A stretch of DNA of 64,000 bases from Bradyrhizobium roseum (lineage in GTDB: Bacteria > Pseudomonadota > Alphaproteobacteria > Rhizobiales > Xanthobacteraceae). The DNA lies in assembly GCF_030413175.1 (NCBI RefSeq), contig NZ_CP129212.1:1550001-1614000 (forward strand). The letters run 5' to 3'. The translations under genes and the position numbers were made by a program. The stretch's first letter is position 1. Every line of letters begins with the position of its first letter. The notes beneath the pieces are model-generated. The model was not told the origin of the DNA. It saw only the letters and a program-made list of their open reading frames with translations, and ran no database searches. This document shows positions 25,477 through 33,725 of the stretch, one piece after another.

Positions 25477-26976
25477 TCAGGCGGCAATAGTCTCTGATGT
25501 CGCGAGCGCCCGCGGCATCGTCAGGCGAAATGTTGTGCCGCGGCCGAGTTCGCTCGCCACGCTGATCTCGCCGCCGAGGTTGCGGACGGCGACAAGGACA
25601 TGGGCGAGGCCGATGCCGTCGCCCGGCTGGTCCTGCGTTCCCGCACGCTTGAACAGGTCGAACACGCGCTCCTGGTCGCGTTCCGCAATGCCGCGGCCGT
25701 TGTCGGCAACTTCGATTTCGACACGATCGCCGGCGATCGGGCGTGCCCGCACCTTGATATGCAACGGGCGGTCCTTGGACCGATACTTGACGGCGTTGTC
25801 GAGCAGATTGCCGAGGATCAGGTCCAGCGAGAAGCGATCGCTCTCTATCCTGGGGACGGCAAGATCGATGTCGATCTTGCCGTCGGCCTCGGACAATTGA
25901 TGCTGGATCGCCGCCGCGCCGGCGGTGACGATCTCCCGTAGATCGATGGTCTCGGCTTTCAACGGCCGCCGACCTTCGCGCGCGAGCTTGAGGACGGCGT
26001 TGATGAGCCGCTCCATCTTGTCGCTCGAGGAGCGAATATATCCGATCGCTTCGGGCAGCAGTTCGGTGGCGGCGGCGCGCGCTTCCTGCAGGTCCGGATC
26101 GTCGGCGCTGCTCGCGGCACTGGAGCGGTCGACCAGCAGGCGCAGGCTCGCCAGGCTGTCCTCGAGCTCGGCGGTGAAGCCGACAATGCTGACCAGCGGC
26201 GCGCGCAGGTCGTGCGAGATGATCTGGACGAAGCGCTGGATGTCGGCGTTGGCGCGCGCCAGGTCGGCGGTGCGGGCTTCGACGCGTTTCTCGAGCCCGG
26301 CATTCAGCACGCTCACCTCGGTCCGCGCGCCCCGCAGTTCGCGCGTGTAGCGCACCACGGTGACCGCGGCGATCCCGATCACGATGACGATCACGATGCC
26401 GCTGACGATCGAGAACAGCCGAAGCAGGGTTGCGTTCGCCTTCTGCTCGGCGACACTGGTCGTCAGGCGCACGTCGGTGGCGCTGATGATGCCGGCGAAG
26501 AAGATGTTGGCTTCGTCCATCAGCGTCTTGCCGCGATTGGTTCGGACTCGCGCCAGCGCCTCCGCATCGCGGTAGTCGCGCTTCATGTCGATGGTCATGT
26601 CCATCTCGGCAAACTTGTCCTTGATGACGGTCGTAAGGCGCTTCAGCGACGCATCCAGGCCCTCATAGGAGGCCAGCAGGCGGTTCACCGCCGCCAACTG
26701 CCGCTCGGCCAGCGTCTTGGCCGGGCCGTAGGATGCGAGATAGACCTCGTTGCCGGTGTACAGGAACCCGCGTTGGCTGGATTCGGCGGTCTGCAGGGCG
26801 TTGCGCAGATCGACGGCGGCGCTGCGCGCGTCGCGGGCCGCGATCACCTCGTTGAAATAGACCTGGGCGCGTTCGCCGAGCCAGAACGTCATGCCGACGA
26901 TGCCGAGCAGCGCCAGAAACCCGACCAGCAACAGGGCCGTGGTGGATTGGACGAAGAAACGACTGGAAATGGGCAT
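25477..26976 (-). CDS. CHASE3-domain sensor histidine kinase
   Basis: A 499-residue membrane kinase. TM1 is at about 9-32, a periplasmic CHASE3 domain at 36-180 (TAESSQRGFLYTGNEVYLASY) and TM2 at 186-208. A short coiled linker follows, then HisKA with His255 in SHDLRAPLVSIVGF and HATPase_c with N-box LGNLLDNAVKYR and G-box DNGRGIAERD. It autophosphorylates on His255 in response to a periplasmic cue. No response regulator is adjacent. The downstream gene is a periplasmic binding protein, a pairing seen in LuxP/LuxQ- and TorT/TorS-type systems; that partnership is inference. Confidence 0.92.
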   Translation of the reverse strand: MPISSRFFVQSTTALLLVGFLALLGIVGMTFWLGERAQVYFNEVIAARDARSAAVDLRNALQTAESSQRGFLYTGNEVYLASYGPAKTLAERQLAAVNRLLASYEGLDASLKRLTTVIKDKFAEMDMTIDMKRDYRDAEALARVRTNRGKTLMDEANIFFAGIISATDVRLTTSVAEQKANATLLRLFSIVSGIVIVIVIGIAAVTVVRYTRELRGARTEVSVLNAGLEKRVEARTADLARANADIQRFVQIISHDLRAPLVSIVGFTAELEDSLASLRLLVDRSSAASSADDPDLQEARAAATELLPEAIGYIRSSSDKMERLINAVLKLAREGRRPLKAETIDLREIVTAGAAAIQHQLSEADGKIDIDLAVPRIESDRFSLDLILGNLLDNAVKYRSKDRPLHIKVRARPIAGDRVEIEVADNGRGIAERDQERVFDLFKRAGTQDQPGDGIGLAHVLVAVRNLGGEISVASELGRGTTFRLTMPRALATSETIAA

Positions 26977-27061
26977 GCCTTTAGGACTGCCCGAATTTCA
27001 GGCGGCGCGCTAGCGGATTTGCGTTAGTTCCGGCCGCCGCGCCGCGTCTCCGGAACCCGCC

Positions 27062-29380
27062 TCATTGCTGATCGGGGGGATCGAAGGCGTGGATGGCAGG
27101 CGGGATTCCTTGAAACCTTTCGCACTCCACCACGGTCACCTGGCCGCAGCAGCCTTGCGCCAACCGCGAGGTGCCGATATCGCGCGTCAGCACGTTCGGA
27201 TTGCCGTGGATGCACAGCGGTTGTTCCGCCGTGCCTTGCTCCGGATCGTACCAGGCGCCGGTGGACAGCTGCACCACGCCGGCCATGACGGCGTCGGAGA
27301 CGACGGCGCCGGCCAGGCACGCGCCCCGATCGTTGAACAGGCGGACGATGTCGCCATCGGCGATGCCGCGGCGCGCCGCGTCAGTGGGGTTGAGGCGGAC
27401 CGGTTCGCGGCCGGCAATTTTCATGGACTGGCTATAGGCGCCGAAATCGAGCTGGCTGTGCAGCCGCGTCGCCGGCTGGTTGGCGATCAGCGTGAGAGGG
27501 TGACGCGCGGTCGCAGGCTCGGTCGAGGGCAGCCAGGCCGGATGCGGCGGGCAATCGTCATAGCCAAAACCCGCGATGGCCGTCGAATGGATCTCGATCT
27601 TGCCGCTCGGCGTCGGCAGTTTGTTCTTGTCAGGATCGTTGCGAAAGGCACGTAGCAGGCCGCCGTCATCGGGAGCCGGCGGCAGCGCGAGTTCGCCGCG
27701 CCGCCAGAATTCCTCGAAGTCAGGCGCGTCGCAACCCGCGTCGGCGAGCGCACGCCGCGTCGGCTCATAGAGATGGGCCAGCCACTGCCGGCTGTCGCGT
27801 CCCTCCGCAAAGGCCTGCTCGACGCCCATGCGCTGCGACAGCGCGGCAAAAATATCGAAATCGTCGCGCGCTTCGCCGACCGGCTCGACCGCCTTCTTCA
27901 TCGCGACCAGCCTTTGATCGGTGGCGGCGGCGCCGATGTCGTCGCGTTCCAGCGTCATGGTGGCCGGCAGCACGATGTCGGCGAATTTCGCCATCGGTGT
28001 CCACGCGTTTTCGTGCACAACGATGGTTTCGGGAACGTTGAAGGCGCGGCGCAGCCGGTTGATGTCCTGGTGATGATGGAACGGATTGCCGCCTGCCCAA
28101 TAGACCAGCTTGATATCAGGGTAGCGCATCGTGCGGCCGTTGTAGTCGAACGACTTGCCTGGGTTGAGCAGCATGTCGCTGATGCGAGCCACCGGGATGA
28201 AGTCGCCGACGCCGTTCTTGCCCTGCGGCAGCGTTGGAATCGGAAGGCCGTGGGGGCGGCGGCCGGTGTGGCCAAGCGCGCCCAGCGCGTAATTATAGCC
28301 GCCGCCGGGCAGGCCGATCTGGCCGAGCATGGCCGCGAGCACCGCGCCCATCCACACCGGCTGTTCGCCATATTGCGCGCGCTGCAGCGAATGCGAGACC
28401 GTGATCAGGGTGCGTCCGTGGGGCAGGCGGCGGGCGAGGCCGATGATCGTGGTCGCGGAAATGCCGGCGATATCGGCGGCCCATGCTGCGTCCTTTGGCG
28501 TGCCGTCGTCGCGGCCGAGCAGATAACGTTCGAAGATGTCGAAACCGGTGCAATAGCGCGCGACGAAATCGCGGTCCCAGAGGTTCTCGACCAGTAATGT
28601 GTGCGCGAGCGCCAGCATCAGCGCCACGTCGGTGCCGACCTTGATCGGCAGCCATCGCGCACCGGCCACCTCCGGCATGTCGTCGCGCAGCGGCGAGACG
28701 CCGTAGAACACGGCGCCGCGCTGTACGGCCCGTTGCATCGCGTCGCGCTCGATGTGCCGGCTGACGCCGCCGCTGGCAACTTCGGAATTTTTCAGCGCCA
28801 TGCCGCCGAACGCGAGCACCGTATCGGTATGTTCGGCGACCTGATCCCAGGTCACGTTGTGGCGCGAGAGCGCTTCGTAATTGCCGAGGATGTGCGGCAG
28901 GATCACGGCCGAGGCGCCGGCGCTGTAGCTGTTCACCGAGCGCACATAGCCGCCGAACGCCGTGTTGAGGAAGCGATGCACCTGGCTCTGCGCGTGGTGA
29001 AACCGTCCGGCGCTGGACCAGCCATAGGAACCGCCGAATACGGCACCCGCGCCATGCTCGGTTCGGACCCGTGACAGTTCGCCCGCAAGCAGATCGAGCA
29101 CTTCGTCCCAAGGGCACGCGACGAATGGCTGGTCAAAGGTGCGCTCGGCTTTGCTGCGGTCCAGCCATGCCTTGCGCACCATCGGCCGTTGGATGCGGGC
29201 CTTGTGCCGCATCGCCGTGGTAAAATTCTGCAGGATCGAGGAGGGCGCTGGATCTTCTGCGTAAGGCTGGATCTCCAGCGTCGCGCCGTTCCATCGCGCC
29301 GAAAACGCGCCCCAATGCGCGCTGTGCGGGCTCCAGTCCTCCCGGGCTTGATCCGTTTCCTGTCCGAGACTGTCGCTCAT
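27062..29380 (-). CDS. Molybdopterin oxidoreductase, BisC/TorA/DMSO-reductase family
   Basis: A 772-residue bis-MGD enzyme of the S-/N-oxide reductase clade. The presumed Mo-ligating Ser is Ser153 in NSYSAGASAVILPH, matching the YS of DMSO reductase. FGGSYGWSSAGRFHHAQ is typical, and the C-terminal MGD domain (molydop_binding) carries VRLFNDRGACLAGAVV. It lacks an N-terminal Tat signal and an FeS motif, so it is BisC-like and cytoplasmic. ATG 29380 overlaps the regulator stop (ATGA); the frame is open to 29680 but that part is antisense to the regulator. It may reduce an N- or S-oxide (biotin or methionine sulfoxide in BisC). Confidence 0.9.
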   Translation of the reverse strand: MSDSLGQETDQAREDWSPHSAHWGAFSARWNGATLEIQPYAEDPAPSSILQNFTTAMRHKARIQRPMVRKAWLDRSKAERTFDQPFVACPWDEVLDLLAGELSRVRTEHGAGAVFGGSYGWSSAGRFHHAQSQVHRFLNTAFGGYVRSVNSYSAGASAVILPHILGNYEALSRHNVTWDQVAEHTDTVLAFGGMALKNSEVASGGVSRHIERDAMQRAVQRGAVFYGVSPLRDDMPEVAGARWLPIKVGTDVALMLALAHTLLVENLWDRDFVARYCTGFDIFERYLLGRDDGTPKDAAWAADIAGISATTIIGLARRLPHGRTLITVSHSLQRAQYGEQPVWMGAVLAAMLGQIGLPGGGYNYALGALGHTGRRPHGLPIPTLPQGKNGVGDFIPVARISDMLLNPGKSFDYNGRTMRYPDIKLVYWAGGNPFHHHQDINRLRRAFNVPETIVVHENAWTPMAKFADIVLPATMTLERDDIGAAATDQRLVAMKKAVEPVGEARDDFDIFAALSQRMGVEQAFAEGRDSRQWLAHLYEPTRRALADAGCDAPDFEEFWRRGELALPPAPDDGGLLRAFRNDPDKNKLPTPSGKIEIHSTAIAGFGYDDCPPHPAWLPSTEPATARHPLTLIANQPATRLHSQLDFGAYSQSMKIAGREPVRLNPTDAARRGIADGDIVRLFNDRGACLAGAVVSDAVMAGVVQLSTGAWYDPEQGTAEQPLCIHGNPNVLTRDIGTSRLAQGCCGQVTVVECERFQGIPPAIHAFDPPDQQ

Positions 29381-30057
29381 GTCACCGCCGTCACGCAATT
29401 CACCCACAGCACCACCGCTTTGGCATCTTCCGACGGATTTGAAAAGCGGTGGGGGCGACGGCTGGCAAAGCGGAAACTGTCCCCTTGCTTGAGCGACCAG
29501 GTTTCGGCGTCGACCGTCAGCGTCATCTCGCCTTCCAGCACCAGGCCGGCCTCCTCGCCGTCGTGCGTGTACAGCTCGTCGCCCGTGCTGCCGCCGGGCT
29601 CGAGGTGCACCAGAAACAGATTGAGGCGGTTTTCCGTTCCCGCCGGGCTCAGCAATTGCTTGGAGATGCCGGTGCGCCACAGCTTCAACTCGGCGCGCTG
29701 CAACCGGCGTGTCACGACGCCGCCGGAAGCGGGATCGCTTGGCCGGGAGCCGAACAGCGCGGCAATGCCGACGCCGAGTACATCCGCCAGCGTCGCCAGC
29801 ACGCGAAGCGAGGGGGACGACAGCCCGCGCTCGATCTGGCTGAGAAAGCCGATCGACAGCTCCGTACGATCGGCGATCGTCTCCAGCGAGAGTTTGTGTT
29901 GATGCCGCAGGTCGCGTATGCGCCGGCCGACGGCGAGGTCCATCGCGAGCTCGTCCACTTTCGCTGATGTCCTTGCCTTCGGCCTCGCCGTTGTCCTTTT
30001 TGCCGGCCTTGGTTTGGCCTTGGCCGCCGGCTTCCCTATGCGTCTGCCTTCGCTCAC
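29377..30057 (-). CDS. XRE-family regulator with C-terminal cupin
   Basis: A 226-residue regulator starting at GTG 30057. A Lys/Arg/Ala-rich tail of about 35 residues (KPAAKAKPRPAKRTTARPKA) precedes the HTH_3 domain (46-100, LSLETIADRTELSIGFLSQI) and a cupin_2 domain (150-220, DGEEAGLVLEGEMTLTV). It overlaps the BisC-like gene by 4 bp and is divergent from an amino-acid ABC importer. Two TTCAT-N4-ATGAA palindromes lie in the shared promoter region, the nearer one 16 bp from its start, so autorepression and control of the importer are likely. The basic N-terminal tail is unusual for the family. Confidence 0.9.
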   Translation of the reverse strand: MSEGRRIGKPAAKAKPRPAKRTTARPKARTSAKVDELAMDLAVGRRIRDLRHQHKLSLETIADRTELSIGFLSQIERGLSSPSLRVLATLADVLGVGIAALFGSRPSDPASGGVVTRRLQRAELKLWRTGISKQLLSPAGTENRLNLFLVHLEPGGSTGDELYTHDGEEAGLVLEGEMTLTVDAETWSLKQGDSFRFASRRPHRFSNPSEDAKAVVLWVNCVTAVT

Positions 30058-30072
30058 GTCAGACCTGCTTCC

Positions 30073-30136
30073 TTCATGTGCATGAAAACTGCTTGCAATG
30101 CCCGGGCAGTTGTGACCACAATTTCATATTGATGAA
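30073..30136. promoter_or_regulatory. Twin TTCAT-N4-ATGAA palindromes, candidate operator
   Basis: TTCATGTGCATGAA (30073-30086) and TTCATATTGATGAA (30123-30136) share perfect arms with 4-bp spacers. Their centres are 50 bp apart, close to five helical turns. They lie in the 164-bp divergent region between the XRE-cupin regulator and the ABC importer, the first next to the regulator start and the second about 85 bp before the importer gene. The recurrence of the same arms makes chance unlikely. Confidence 0.65.
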
Positions 30137-30221
30137 AATAGACCTGAACGGTGCCGCTCGCAACGCTTTGGTCTGACAAGGGCGGGCAGGCCCGTACGGC
30201 AGTCAATTCAGGAGTGATGCG

Positions 30222-30989
30222 ATGGCTCTGAAGCGTTTCTTTCAGGCTGCGTTGGCGGCGGTGGTTATCGCAGCCGCGGCGCCGGCAACCGCGCAGCAGT
30301 TGATGAAAGTCGGTTCGACGCCGACGGGTATCCCCTTCACCTTCCTCGACACCAAGACCAATACCATACAGGGCATCATGGTCGACCTCATCACCGAGAT
30401 CGGCAAGGATGCCGGCTTCCAGGTCCAGATCGAGCCGATGCAATTCTCCGCGCTGGTGCCGTCGCTGACCTCCAGCAAGATCGACATCATCTCGGCCGCG
30501 ATGTTCGCCACGGCCGCGCGCAAAGAGGTGATCGACTTCTCCGACGCCGTCTACACCTATGGCGAGGGGCTCGTGGTGCCCAAGACCGACGCCAAAAAAT
30601 ACGCTTCGCAGGAAGACCTCAAGGGCGAGACCGTGGGCGCCCAGGTCGGGACGGCCTTTGTCGACGCGTTGAAGAAGACGGGGCTGTTCGGCGAGGTCAA
30701 GGTCTACGACACCATCCCCGACATCCTGCGCGACGTGAATGCGGGCCGCCTCAAGGCCGGTTTTGCCGACTACCCGATCCTCGCCTACAACCTCAAGCAA
30801 GGCAATTTCGCCGAGGTGCGCCTGGTCGATTCCTACAAGCCGGTCACCGTGGGCACCGTCGCGATCGGCGTGCGCAAGAGTGATACGGAACTGCTGGCGA
30901 AGATCAACGCCTCGCTCGCCAAGCTGAAGGCCAGCGGCGCCATCGCCAAAATTCTCGAGAAATGGGGACAGAAGGCCGACGCCTCCTGA
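30222..30989 (+). CDS. Polar amino acid ABC transporter substrate-binding protein
   Basis: A 255-residue periplasmic protein. The signal peptide is MALKRFFQAALAAVVIAAAA (cleaved near ATAQQ). The family 3 SBP domain has the typical opening KVGSTPTGIPFTFLD and MVDLITEIGKDAGFQV, then DIISAAMFATAARKEVIDFS. GGAG lies 7 bp before ATG 30222. It leads an operon of binding protein, permease, ATPase and oxidase. The ligand pocket cannot be read, but the downstream PuuB-like oxidase suggests an amine or amino acid. Confidence 0.93.
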   Translation: MALKRFFQAALAAVVIAAAAPATAQQLMKVGSTPTGIPFTFLDTKTNTIQGIMVDLITEIGKDAGFQVQIEPMQFSALVPSLTSSKIDIISAAMFATAARKEVIDFSDAVYTYGEGLVVPKTDAKKYASQEDLKGETVGAQVGTAFVDALKKTGLFGEVKVYDTIPDILRDVNAGRLKAGFADYPILAYNLKQGNFAEVRLVDSYKPVTVGTVAIGVRKSDTELLAKINASLAKLKASGAIAKILEKWGQKADAS

Positions 30990-31040
30990 TGTCGTGAAGC
31001 GCGACACAACATTATCTCAGCAGGACGCAACCCCGAGCCG

Positions 31041-31694
31041 ATGCAGAAGTTTCTCAGCGACGCCGTCGAGTTCTTCCCGATCCTGCTGCAGGGCGTCTGG
31101 CTGACGATCGTCGTGACCATCGGCTCGCTGGCGCTGTCGACCGTGCTCGGGCTGTTCTGGGCGCTGTTGCGGGTGTCCGGCATCGGCGTGCTCGCCAGCC
31201 TGAGCGCCGGACTGATCAATGTCATTCGCGGCATCCCGATCATCGTGCTGCTGTTCTATCTGTATTTCGTGATGCCGGATTTCGGCGTCGCATTGACGGC
31301 CCTGCAGGCCTCGATCCTCGGGCTTGGCGTCGCCTATTCCGCCTACCAGTCGGAAAACTTCCGCGCCGGCATCGAGGCCATCGACAAGGGCCAGATCGAG
31401 GCGGCGCAGAGCATCGGCATGGGCTGGTGGCTCACCATGCGCCGGGTGGTGCTGCCGCAGGCGGTCAAGATCGTGCTGCCGCCCTACGGCAACATCATGA
31501 TCATGATGCTGAAGGATTCCTCGCAGGCCTCGACGATCACGGTCGCCGAGCTCGCGCTGCAGGGCAAGCTGATCGCGTCCTCCACCTTCAAGAACACCAG
31601 CGTGTTCACGATGGTGGCGCTGATGTATCTGACCATGAGCATTCCGCTCATCCTGCTGGTTCGGCATTTCGAGAAGAAGGCCAGCCGGAAATGA
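31041..31694 (+). CDS. Amino acid ABC transporter permease (HisM/GlnP type)
   Basis: A 217-residue permease with five hydrophobic segments (first [20 protein letters not shown]). The HEQ-type polar amino-acid permease signature appears in [18 protein letters not shown], and the EAA loop in [20 protein letters not shown]. One permease gene presumably forms a homodimer. It lies 51 bp after the binding protein and overlaps the ATPase gene by ATGA. Confidence 0.93.
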   Translation: MQKFLSDAVEFFPILLQGVWLTIVVTIGSLALSTVLGLFWALLRVSGIGVLASLSAGLINVIRGIPIIVLLFYLYFVMPDFGVALTALQASILGLGVAYSAYQSENFRAGIEAIDKGQIEAAQSIGMGWWLTMRRVVLPQAVKIVLPPYGNIMIMMLKDSSQASTITVAELALQGKLIASSTFKNTSVFTMVALMYLTMSIPLILLVRHFEKKASRK

Positions 31695-32422
31695 TCAAGC
31701 TCGACGATGTTCACAAGAGCTTTGGCACGGTCGAGGTGCTCAAGGGAATCTCCGCGTCGATTGCGAAGCGCGAGGTCGTCTGCATCATCGGCCCGTCGGG
31801 CTCCGGCAAGTCGACCATCCTGCGCTGCATCAACGGGCTTGAAAGCTATGACCGCGGCGACATCCGTATCGAGGATATTAGCGTCGATCGCAACGCACCC
31901 TCGATCGTTTCGGTCCGCACCCAGGTCTCGATGGTGTTCCAGCGCTTCAACCTGTTTCCGCACCGCACCGCGCTGGAGAACGTCATCGAGGGGCCGATCT
32001 ATGTGAAGAAGGAGCCGCGCGCCGAGGCGCTGGAGCGCGGCCTCGCGCTGCTGGAGCGGGTGGGGCTGGCCGAGAAGGCCGATGTCTATCCGCCGCAACT
32101 GTCGGGCGGACAGCAGCAGCGCGTCGCGATTGCCCGGGCGCTCGCCATGCAGCCGAAGGCGATATTGTTCGACGAGCCGACCTCCGCGCTCGATCCCGAA
32201 CTGGTCGGCGACGTCCTGGGCGTCATGCGCAAGCTCGCCGACGACGGCATGACCATGGTCGTCGTCACCCATGAAATGGGATTTGCCAGGGACGTGGCCG
32301 ATCGCGTGCTGTTCATCGACGGCGGCGTGATCGTCGAGCAGGGGCCGGCCAAATCGCTTCTCAACCAACCGCAGCATCCGCGCACGCAGGACTTTTTGCG
32401 GCGCGTACTGCATCCACTCTGA
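31691..32422 (+). CDS. Amino acid ABC transporter ATP-binding protein (GlnQ/HisP type)
   Basis: A 243-residue ATPase with Walker [10 protein letters not shown]-loop region [16 protein letters not shown], signature LSGGQQQR, Walker [14 protein letters not shown] and H-loop [15 protein letters not shown], all as in GlnQ/HisP. It starts at ATG 31691, inside the permease stop. The frame is open upstream but there it only shadows the permease. The oxidase gene follows after 10 bp, so uptake and oxidation are one transcript. Confidence 0.94.
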   Translation: MIKLDDVHKSFGTVEVLKGISASIAKREVVCIIGPSGSGKSTILRCINGLESYDRGDIRIEDISVDRNAPSIVSVRTQVSMVFQRFNLFPHRTALENVIEGPIYVKKEPRAEALERGLALLERVGLAEKADVYPPQLSGGQQQRVAIARALAMQPKAILFDEPTSALDPELVGDVLGVMRKLADDGMTMVVVTHEMGFARDVADRVLFIDGGVIVEQGPAKSLLNQPQHPRTQDFLRRVLHPL

Positions 32423-32432
32423 GTTTGCCAAT

Positions 32433-33725
32433 ATGAACGCGCCTGTCCATCTGCCCCTGCGGCCAAGCCTTTACGCCGATACGGCGGTTGCGCCGGCAGC
32501 GACGCCGCCGCTGCACGCCGACAGGAAGGTCTCGGTTGCGATCGTCGGCGGTGGTTTTACGGGACTGTCCACCGCGCTGCATCTGGCCGAGCAGGGCGTC
32601 GATGTGACCGTGCTGGAAGCGCAGCAGCCGGGCTGGGGCGCATCGGGCAACAATGGGGGCCAGGTCAATCCAGGCCTCAAGCATGACCCCGACCAGATCG
32701 AGGCCGATTTCGGCGCCGAGCTCGGCGGCCGCATGATCGCCTTCGCCTACGGCACGACGAACTACACGTTCGATCTGATCCGCCGCTATCAGATCCCCTG
32801 CGAGGCCCGGCAAAACGGGACGCTGCGCGCGGCCTACAATGAAGCGAGCGCGGCGGCAATCGAAAGCACCGCGAAGCAGTGCATCCGGCGCGGCATGCCG
32901 GTGGAGTTCCTGGGCCGCGAGCAGATGCAGGAGATGACCGGCAGCGACCGCTATCTCTGCGCCATGCTGGACAAGCGCGGCGGCGACCTGCATCCGCTGA
33001 GCTATGCGCGCGGCCTGGCGCGCGCGGCGATCGCGGCCGGCGCCACCGTCCATGGCGAGACGCCGGCGCTTTCCCTGTCACGCGAAGGGGGCGGTTGGCG
33101 CATCGCGACGCCGCGAGGAATCGTGCACGCTGAAAAAGTGCTGCTGGCGACCAATGGCTTTACGGACGATCTATGGCCGGGCCTGCGCCGCACCATCGTG
33201 CCGGTGTTCTCGTCGATCGCCGCCACTGCGCCACTGCCGGAAGAGGTGGCGCGCGCGATCATGCCGACGCGCTCCGTGTTGTACGAGAGCGGCCACATCA
33301 CGGTCTATTACCGCATCGATGCACATAATCGCCTGCTGATGGGTGGACGCGGGCCGATGCGCTGGATCAGCAAGCCGTCGGATGTCGCCTATCTCATCCG
33401 CTACGCCGAACGGCTATGGCCGGGCGTGAAGGGCGCCACCTGGACCCACGGCTGGAACAGCCGGCTCGCGATCACGCCCGATCACTACCCCCATGTGCAC
33501 GAACCCGCGGAGAATCTCCTGATCTCGCTCGGCTGCAACGGCCGTGGCGTTGCGCTCTCCACTGCAATGGGCGGGCAACTCGCGCAACGTCTCGCCGGCG
33601 GCCGGGATGCACAGATCGACATGCCCGTTACCGCCATCAAGCCGATGCCGTTTCATGCCTTCTGGCCGGTGGGCGTCACCGCCGCGGTGCTGGCGGGCAG
33701 GGTGCGGGACCGGCTGGGGATGTAG
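32433..33725 (+). CDS. FAD-dependent amine/amino acid oxidase (PuuB-like, DAO family)
   Basis: A 430-residue flavoprotein. The FAD-binding fold is VAIVGGGFTGLSTALHLAEQ at about 30-49. The GWGASGNNGGQVNPGLKHDP stretch is characteristic of gamma-glutamylputrescine oxidase and related DAO proteins, and the second FAD contact is SLGCNGRGVALSTAMGGQLA. It oxidises a primary or secondary amine with release of aldehyde or keto acid. It is the last gene of the importer operon and abuts the convergent gamma-glutamyltransferase gene with no gap. The regulator type, oxidase type and GGT neighbour together suggest polyamine or gamma-glutamyl amine use, as inference. Confidence 0.88.
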   Translation: MNAPVHLPLRPSLYADTAVAPAATPPLHADRKVSVAIVGGGFTGLSTALHLAEQGVDVTVLEAQQPGWGASGNNGGQVNPGLKHDPDQIEADFGAELGGRMIAFAYGTTNYTFDLIRRYQIPCEARQNGTLRAAYNEASAAAIESTAKQCIRRGMPVEFLGREQMQEMTGSDRYLCAMLDKRGGDLHPLSYARGLARAAIAAGATVHGETPALSLSREGGGWRIATPRGIVHAEKVLLATNGFTDDLWPGLRRTIVPVFSSIAATAPLPEEVARAIMPTRSVLYESGHITVYYRIDAHNRLLMGGRGPMRWISKPSDVAYLIRYAERLWPGVKGATWTHGWNSRLAITPDHYPHVHEPAENLLISLGCNGRGVALSTAMGGQLAQRLAGGRDAQIDMPVTAIKPMPFHAFWPVGVTAAVLAGRVRDRLGM

